From Acidobacteriota bacterium (GTDB lineage: Bacteria; Acidobacteriota; UBA890): a stretch of DNA of 19,528 nucleotides. A program made the translations under genes and the position numbers. Location of the stretch: positions 1 to 19,528 of the forward strand of contig JADFNY010000007.1 in the NCBI GenBank assembly GCA_022563115.1, written 5' to 3'. Of this stretch, positions 15,228 to 19,528 are shown one piece after another. The notes under the pieces were generated by a model. That model was not told the origin of the DNA, did no database searches, and was given only the letters and a program-made list of their open reading frames with translations. Within the stretch, counting starts at the first letter, position 1. Each line of letters begins with the position of its first letter.

Positions 15228-15305
15228 TCGCCCCTGGCAGCACGGTCAACGACGCCTGTCAGAAGAGGAGTTCAACCGGCTGGTGCCGACCGGGCGCAGG
15301 AGACT

Positions 15306-15324
15306 CGGGGATTCGAGGTCCCCG
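15306..15324. terminator. possible shared terminator hairpin
   Basis: CGGGGA (15306-15311) pairs with TCCCCG (15319-15324) around a 7-nt loop, in the 111-nt gap between two convergent genes. No T-tract is seen on either strand, so the call is weak. Confidence 0.3.
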
Positions 15325-15338
15325 TCAGCGGGAGCGCG

Positions 15339-18074
15339 TTACCTCGGATTCAGCGTTTCACCCGGCGACGCGGCCCCGAGCCACACCGCGCCCGCCCAGC
15401 GCCGCGGAAGCTCCGGCCAACGGCTCCGCAGCACCCACCGCGCTTCCTCCAAGGCCCCGACGCCGCGAGCCGGGCCACCCGCTCGGTAGAAAGCGTCGGC
15501 AAGAATCTGCGCATCCTCCTCGGTGATCGGCCACAGGTTGCCGACAACCGACCGTGCGCCGGCAACGATAAACGCTTCCGCCAGGCTGGGAGTCTGGCTG
15601 TAGTAGCCGGCGGTGCCCTGATGGTCTGGTCGGGTCGCGGTATCGCACGCCAGCAGAACGACCGTGGCTCCGCTGAGCCGCAAGTCGAGGATCTCGGCGA
15701 GCGTCAGCGCTCCGTCGAACGAGGCATCGCCCCGGAGTTGCAGCAGGCCGTCGCCCGGTCCGGTCGGGGCCAGGGAATGGCCGCCGAAGTGAACCACCGA
15801 CGCCTCGGCGACGCGACGACGCCAAGCCGACTCCGTCGCCCGTGGCCCCAGCAGCATCGAACCTCCAGCGCTGCTTGCCGCACGCATTTCCGCGATCGTA
15901 CCGGATCCGCCGCTGGGACCGAATGCCACAACGGGACCCTGGGCAGGCAAGCGCGACAGCGTGCGTTCCAGGTCGGCGAGCGAGGGCACCTGCGCGACGA
16001 TGTAGTCACGCTGACGTCCGGCGTGCAGGCCGGCGAACGGCAGCAGATGCAAGGCGTCGTCGGGTATGACGTAGAGCACCTCGGTGCTATCCAGCAGACC
16101 TGCATTCTCGATGGTGCCGAACAGAACCTCGATGAGCGCGTCGGTCATCGCCGACCAGATCTGAAACTCGGTGCTCGATTGAGCCAGGGAACGCCACACG
16201 GTCACCTGGCCGCGGAGCAACGCCGCCGTGGTCGGCAAGCGCATCGGCGTCACCTTGTCGCGGTCGATCACAACAGCGAAGACGTCTTCCTCGACAACGA
16301 CGAACGCCACGGCGGTCGTACCCCGGGTCAGCCGCCCGACCCAGGTTAAATCGGTCGCATCGGTGGTCGATCGCGCCCGTGAATGCTCCAACAACCCAAC
16401 GGCGAGACGTGCATCGCCCGCCAAGAGCGCCAGCCGTATCGCGCTGCGAGTCACGTCTTGCCAGACCTCGTTGAGCAGCACGGTCCGCATGACGTTGGAT
16501 CCGGCGTTGGCCCGTAATCCGTCGAACAACGCGATCGCATCCCGGTATCGACCCAGTGCGCGCGCGAATCGCCCGTCCTCCTCCAGACCTCTGGCCTCCA
16601 GAGCGATGGCGAGGATGGCCTGCGGATCTACGAGGTACGCGCCACCGCCCGGTGGCATCGCGGCTGACTCCGAGCTCGAGAGAATCGACGTACTGTCGAG
16701 TAGGCCAGGCAAACCATCCAGTAGCTCGGCAGCAGCTTGATCGTCGCCCAGCGCCAACGTGGCCCGCGCCGCCGCCGCAGAAGCTTGGCGCCAGAGCGCG
16801 TCGTCGTTGTCGTCCAAGAGCTCAACCGCCTGTCGAGCAGAGTCGTAGGCTCCGTAGTGGTCGCCGATCGTGCGCTGGATCCCGGACAGCGTGACGTAGA
16901 ACGTCGCTGCAAGACGATCCCGCCCGAGCTCAACGGCCGCCGCCGCTGCCCGGGAGACAATCTCGGCCGCCTTTGCCCGCTCCCCGACGAGCCGGAGCAC
17001 CGGTACTGCCGACACCCCCAAGCGTACATCCAGCAAGGGATTGGGTCGGGCGAGCGTCTGCAGCTGCCCGAAGTTGCTCATTGCCAGTCTCAAGTCTCCA
17101 CGCCGCGACGCATTCTCGAGGGCGGACAGCAGGCAATCGGCACGAGCTACCGAATCAAATTGCGGCAGACCGTGACAAGCTCCGCCACTCCGCGTCACGA
17201 TTCCCGCCCCACGCGCCGAGAGTCCCGCGGCATTGATCACTGAAATCGCGGCGCTCGTCGGGTCACCGGCACGCGCGGCCAAGCTCACCGCCTGTTTCGC
17301 CAATACAACGCTCGTTCCCAGTTCGTTCGACGAGTCGATAAGAGACGACGCAAGAACGAGCCCTCTGGCCCGCATCGCCGGATCTGATGACAACCAGCCT
17401 TCTTGAAGCCACCGGGCGGTGAGTCGGCCACCGAGTCCATAAGGAGCGATCACGGCCGTCATTGCTGCGAGGCGCCGCAACGACAATTCGTCGAGAGCAG
17501 CCAGCAGGTGCGGATCTCCAGACCATCTCGCGATCACGCCGAAGGCCTCGAGCGGTCGACCTGTGCCGGCAAGTGCGGCAGCGTATGAGACCGCGATGCT
17601 CGGGTTTTCCGGGAGACGTTTGTGTGCGCGCTCGACGATCTCGACACCGGCCGCGAACCCATGCCGGGCGAAACGAACCTCGGCGACCAAATAACGAACA
17701 GCCGCTGTTGGTGCCCGCCGTGTGGCGGCGCGGGAGAAGGCCTCGAGCCAGTCCATCCGACCGGATCGCCGGGCCGCACTGACCAGGAGCGTTGCCCCGC
17801 GAACGTCGGCAGGATCTTTCGCGAACATTTCGGCGGCGGCAAACACGACCTGGCGACTGTAGCCGCGCGCGAGCAGCCGCTGGAGCCACTGGTGCGTTTG
17901 GTCGGCGGGCAACGGCGGGTGGCCTGTTGCAAGGGCGGTGGGCGCCGAGAAGGCTGCGGAGCCACCATCACCGATCATCCATACGAAGAGGACGAGGACG
18001 CAGAGCGCCCGCTTCAGCCAAGTTGCCGAGAGCTGCGACCGTCTGTTCGAGTTACGCCCGGACCGACGCGTCAT
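15339..18074 (-). CDS. exported helical-repeat (TPR-like) CHAT-domain protease
   Basis: A 911-residue caspase-like protease. The start is ATG 18074, which overlaps the upstream TGA (ATGA) and has GGAAGGGG just before it; the longer frame to 18149 shadows the upstream gene. Residues 1-44 have Arg-rich positives, a hydrophobic core (ALCVLVLFVWMIG) and a possible signal-peptidase site near Ala40-Ala44, so it is probably periplasmic or membrane-anchored. Residues ~55-520 are Ala/Leu-rich helical repeats that look TPR-like. The CHAT domain is at ~590-905: IPDDALHLLPFAGL, VVHFGGHSLA with catalytic His766, VVLLACDTAT with Cys810, and AGARSVVGNLWPI. Both dyad residues are present, so it should be active. 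The sigma and anti-sigma genes in the same operon suggest a signalling role; cleavage of the anti-sigma is my inference. Confidence 0.92.
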   Translation of the reverse strand: MTRRSGRNSNRRSQLSATWLKRALCVLVLFVWMIGDGGSAAFSAPTALATGHPPLPADQTHQWLQRLLARGYSRQVVFAAAEMFAKDPADVRGATLLVSAARRSGRMDWLEAFSRAATRRAPTAAVRYLVAEVRFARHGFAAGVEIVERAHKRLPENPSIAVSYAAALAGTGRPLEAFGVIARWSGDPHLLAALDELSLRRLAAMTAVIAPYGLGGRLTARWLQEGWLSSDPAMRARGLVLASSLIDSSNELGTSVVLAKQAVSLAARAGDPTSAAISVINAAGLSARGAGIVTRSGGACHGLPQFDSVARADCLLSALENASRRGDLRLAMSNFGQLQTLARPNPLLDVRLGVSAVPVLRLVGERAKAAEIVSRAAAAAVELGRDRLAATFYVTLSGIQRTIGDHYGAYDSARQAVELLDDNDDALWRQASAAAARATLALGDDQAAAELLDGLPGLLDSTSILSSSESAAMPPGGGAYLVDPQAILAIALEARGLEEDGRFARALGRYRDAIALFDGLRANAGSNVMRTVLLNEVWQDVTRSAIRLALLAGDARLAVGLLEHSRARSTTDATDLTWVGRLTRGTTAVAFVVVEEDVFAVVIDRDKVTPMRLPTTAALLRGQVTVWRSLAQSSTEFQIWSAMTDALIEVLFGTIENAGLLDSTEVLYVIPDDALHLLPFAGLHAGRQRDYIVAQVPSLADLERTLSRLPAQGPVVAFGPSGGSGTIAEMRAASSAGGSMLLGPRATESAWRRRVAEASVVHFGGHSLAPTGPGDGLLQLRGDASFDGALTLAEILDLRLSGATVVLLACDTATRPDHQGTAGYYSQTPSLAEAFIVAGARSVVGNLWPITEEDAQILADAFYRAGGPARGVGALEEARWVLRSRWPELPRRWAGAVWLGAASPGETLNPR

Positions 18075-18883
18075 CGCCCCTTCCACACGAGTCTTGCCGG
18101 AGAAGCTTTCGCGATTACCGCGCCCCCCCTCAAGGCTTCGACCTGCCAAATCAGAACGGCTCCCGGTGAGAGTTGATCAAGCGCCAGCTCGAACATCTGA
18201 GCATCGGACGCTAGAGAGCGGTCGATCAGTTCGTTACCGACCCGGTCCCACACGCGCACGCGATAGGAAGTCGCATCCGGCCAGGCTTCCCAACGCACGG
18301 TCGGATTCGCGCCCTCGCTGTCCCGCTGCACGAACGCCGATAGGGTCGGGCTGGGGCCGCGCCACCTCTCGTCGCTCCCGATTCCGATCCGGGGAAAAGC
18401 ACCGCTCGCAACCGCGATCAGGATGGACGCGCCCAGCACAACCGCGGCCGCCCGGACCAGGAAGCCGGACAAGCGGGACCTGGAGACCACGGGTCGCTCG
18501 AGAGCAATGGACTCCATCGGAGACGGGGCGTCGCGGAGCTCCCACTCGAGTTCACCCGATTCATCATCACCGACAATGTGGCGAAAGAGGCATGCGCACC
18601 CGTCGCAAGACGAAAGATGTTGGCCCAGCCGCCGCCGATGTCCCGCCTTGATCTTGCCCGACGCTAGCGCGATCCAGTCACCAACGCTCGGGCACTCTTC
18701 ACTCGAGCCGGCGCTCGTTCCCGCCGCCACGCCGTAGAGCCCGAGCAGAAGCTCGTATCTGGCGCCACACTGCGGGCAGTCTCGCAGGTGCTCCCGGAGC
18801 TCCCGCCCACCCTCGTCAGCGTGCCGGGCCAGGCGCTCCCATGAGGGACACTCCCCTGATCGGTCTTTCTGGTATGTGCTCAT
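18071..18883 (-). CDS. transmembrane anti-sigma factor with two zinc-finger motifs
   Basis: A 270-residue protein. The N terminus has two copies of a zf-HC2-like motif, each opening with ECPS: Cys12, His32, Cys36, Cys39 and Cys64, His89, Cys93, Cys96. This suggests an internal duplication of the zinc anti-sigma fold. A single membrane helix spans about 141-163 (FLVRAAAVVLGASILIAVASGAF). The ~100-residue outside part is a beta-sandwich of Ig/FnIII-like pattern (PTVRWEAWPDATSYRVRVWD, then IWQVEAL). Expected role: hold the sigma factor encoded just upstream at the membrane and sense an envelope signal. Its ATG (18883) overlaps the sigma stop and its TGA overlaps the CHAT start, so three genes are translationally coupled. 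Confidence 0.88.
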   Translation of the reverse strand: MSTYQKDRSGECPSWERLARHADEGGRELREHLRDCPQCGARYELLLGLYGVAAGTSAGSSEECPSVGDWIALASGKIKAGHRRRLGQHLSSCDGCACLFRHIVGDDESGELEWELRDAPSPMESIALERPVVSRSRLSGFLVRAAAVVLGASILIAVASGAFPRIGIGSDERWRGPSPTLSAFVQRDSEGANPTVRWEAWPDATSYRVRVWDRVGNELIDRSLASDAQMFELALDQLSPGAVLIWQVEALRGGAVIAKASPARLVWKGR

Positions 18884-19413
18884 TTCGGAAACAAGACTGC
18901 CCCAGTAGCGGCGTCTACAAAGTCGCGGAACTCGAAACCTCGCTCTCGAAGCCCGGTTGCGAGGTTCGAGAGCGCACGACCTTGGATTTCATAGACCCGC
19001 TTGTAGTTGTTGAGCCCCAGCGCGATCGCGATCTCCCGGGCCGATAGCCCACGCTCGAATCGCAACCGAAGGGCAAGTCTTTCCTCATCAGGCAAGGTCC
19101 CGATCAACTCTTGCAGCACGTCGTAGGCCTCGTCGCGCCCTAGATGATGAGAACTGTCTTCCCGGTCGTCGGGAACGTCGAAGGAGATCTCTTCCCCCAC
19201 CACGGTTCTGGGGCGGTCAATGGAGACTGGGCGCGCCGATCTCAGGAGCGAGGTAACGAGCCTCCAACGGTGATCGGGCGTGAGCAGCCTTTCGATCGCC
19301 GCGAGTCGCTCGATGACTTCGCAGACTCCGCAGTTGAGATGCTCCTTCGACTGGAGCAGCCGAGCGATCTGCACCAGCGTGTATCCCTCCCAGAAGTAGT
19401 ACTGGAACAACAA
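18880..19413 (-). CDS. sigma-70-family (ECF-like) sigma factor, C-terminal part
   Basis: 177 residues from TTG 19413. Region 4 is clear at ~98-153: LIGTLPDEERLALRLRFERG, then LSAREIAIALGLNNYKRVYE, a helix-turn-helix for the -35 box. The N-terminal ~45 residues (LFQYYFWEGYTLVQIARLL, CEVIERLAAIERLL) look like a second helix-turn-helix or an interdomain piece. No region 2 (core binding, -10 recognition) is visible. An in-frame TGA (19420-19422) precedes the TTG, and the same frame is open beyond it to the window edge with plausible coding sense, so the true gene may be longer and interrupted. TTG 19413 has no ribosome site. The stop overlaps the anti-sigma ATG, which ties them as a sigma/anti-sigma pair. 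Confidence 0.75.
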   Translation of the reverse strand: MLFQYYFWEGYTLVQIARLLQSKEHLNCGVCEVIERLAAIERLLTPDHRWRLVTSLLRSARPVSIDRPRTVVGEEISFDVPDDREDSSHHLGRDEAYDVLQELIGTLPDEERLALRLRFERGLSAREIAIALGLNNYKRVYEIQGRALSNLATGLRERGFEFRDFVDAATGAVLFPK

Positions 19414-19422
19414 CCGGTTTCA

Positions 19423-19527
19423 GGCGCTCAACGCCGATCTGCCGCAAGTCCTTTCCAGGTAAGCGTTTACGGGCAATTCCCCAGGGGCCAGCTTACTGCG
19501 ATTTCTGGTCGTTTCCGGTCCTTTTGG
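19423..19527 (-). pseudogene. possible upstream part of the sigma gene, before an in-frame TGA
   Basis: The minus-strand frame of the sigma gene remains open from the window edge to TGA 19420-19422 and reads ...GELPVNAYLERTCGRSALSA, then stop, then NRLLFQYYFWEG. The join LSA-x-NRLLFQ looks like natural sigma-factor sequence with one residue replaced by a stop. Only 35 codons are visible, so this could be chance open frame. Confidence 0.35.
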
Positions 19528-19528
19528 T

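Noticed and set aside
18075..18149. 25-residue extension of the CHAT protein
   Set aside because: It overlaps the anti-sigma coding sequence and puts charged residues before the signal; ATG 18074 has a ribosome site and an ATGA overlap.
7767..19422. Genome-wide reassignment of TGA, suggested by two in-frame TGA codons
   Set aside because: TGA is the natural stop of several intact genes here (PilW-like, both sulfatase-like genes, anti-sigma, sigma), with stop/start overlaps that only make sense if TGA terminates.
1..19528. CRISPR array or type III-E effector near the CHAT gene
   Set aside because: No regularly spaced direct repeats and no Cas-like open frame were seen; the CHAT protein stands with sigma and anti-sigma genes only.

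Overview
The window reads as a high-GC Gram-negative chromosome segment, most likely from an Acidobacteriota bacterium or a close relative. The best clue is a PadR regulator directly abutting a MacB/FtsX-type permease with no ATPase gene, the arrangement known as acidobacterial duplicated orphan permease (ADOP). Lipoprotein signals, type IV pilus minor pilins and decayed TolB-propeller tails ending in an NWFEELK motif fit the same group. This assignment is inference from gene content, not a phylogeny. I saw no rRNA, tRNA, CRISPR array or transposase.

Layout. Positions 1-3149 (+) carry three minor pilin genes in the order PilW-like (5' truncated by the window edge), PilX-like and PilV-like. 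Positions 3266-3661 (-) hold a small protein with a possible PLD-like fold, and 3726-3905 (-) a chimeric gene remnant. Positions 3907-11934 (-) form one tightly packed unit in transcription order: PadR regulator, orphan permease, then two paralogous outer-envelope lipoproteins of the sulfatase/alkaline phosphatase superfamily. The first of these is interrupted by one in-frame TGA. A promoter with a nested palindrome lies just upstream of padR. Positions 11935-12791 contain no intact gene: this promoter, a zinc-finger anti-sigma remnant and a decayed TolB-propeller tail. Positions 12792-13316 (+) encode a membrane protein with a C-terminal zinc ribbon, and 13365-15227 (+) a polytopic GT-C-like membrane protein.

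The right end (15339-19528, -) is the most interesting part. Three genes are joined by ATGA stop/start overlaps: an ECF-like sigma factor, a membrane-spanning anti-sigma protein with two zinc-finger motifs, and an exported helical-repeat CHAT (caspase-like) protease with an apparently intact His/Cys dyad. I propose that the CHAT protease cleaves the anti-sigma protein to free the sigma factor. This would be a CRISPR-free parallel of the type III-E TPR-CHAT / Csx30 / sigma module. The sigma frame also carries an in-frame TGA near the window edge, so the state of that gene is uncertain.

Other points: both sulfatase-fold proteins have Thr where a sulfatase has its formylglycine Cys/Ser, so they are probably not sulfatases. 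Near-identical TolB-tail fragments lie in opposite orientation on the two sides of the PadR-permease-lipoprotein block.
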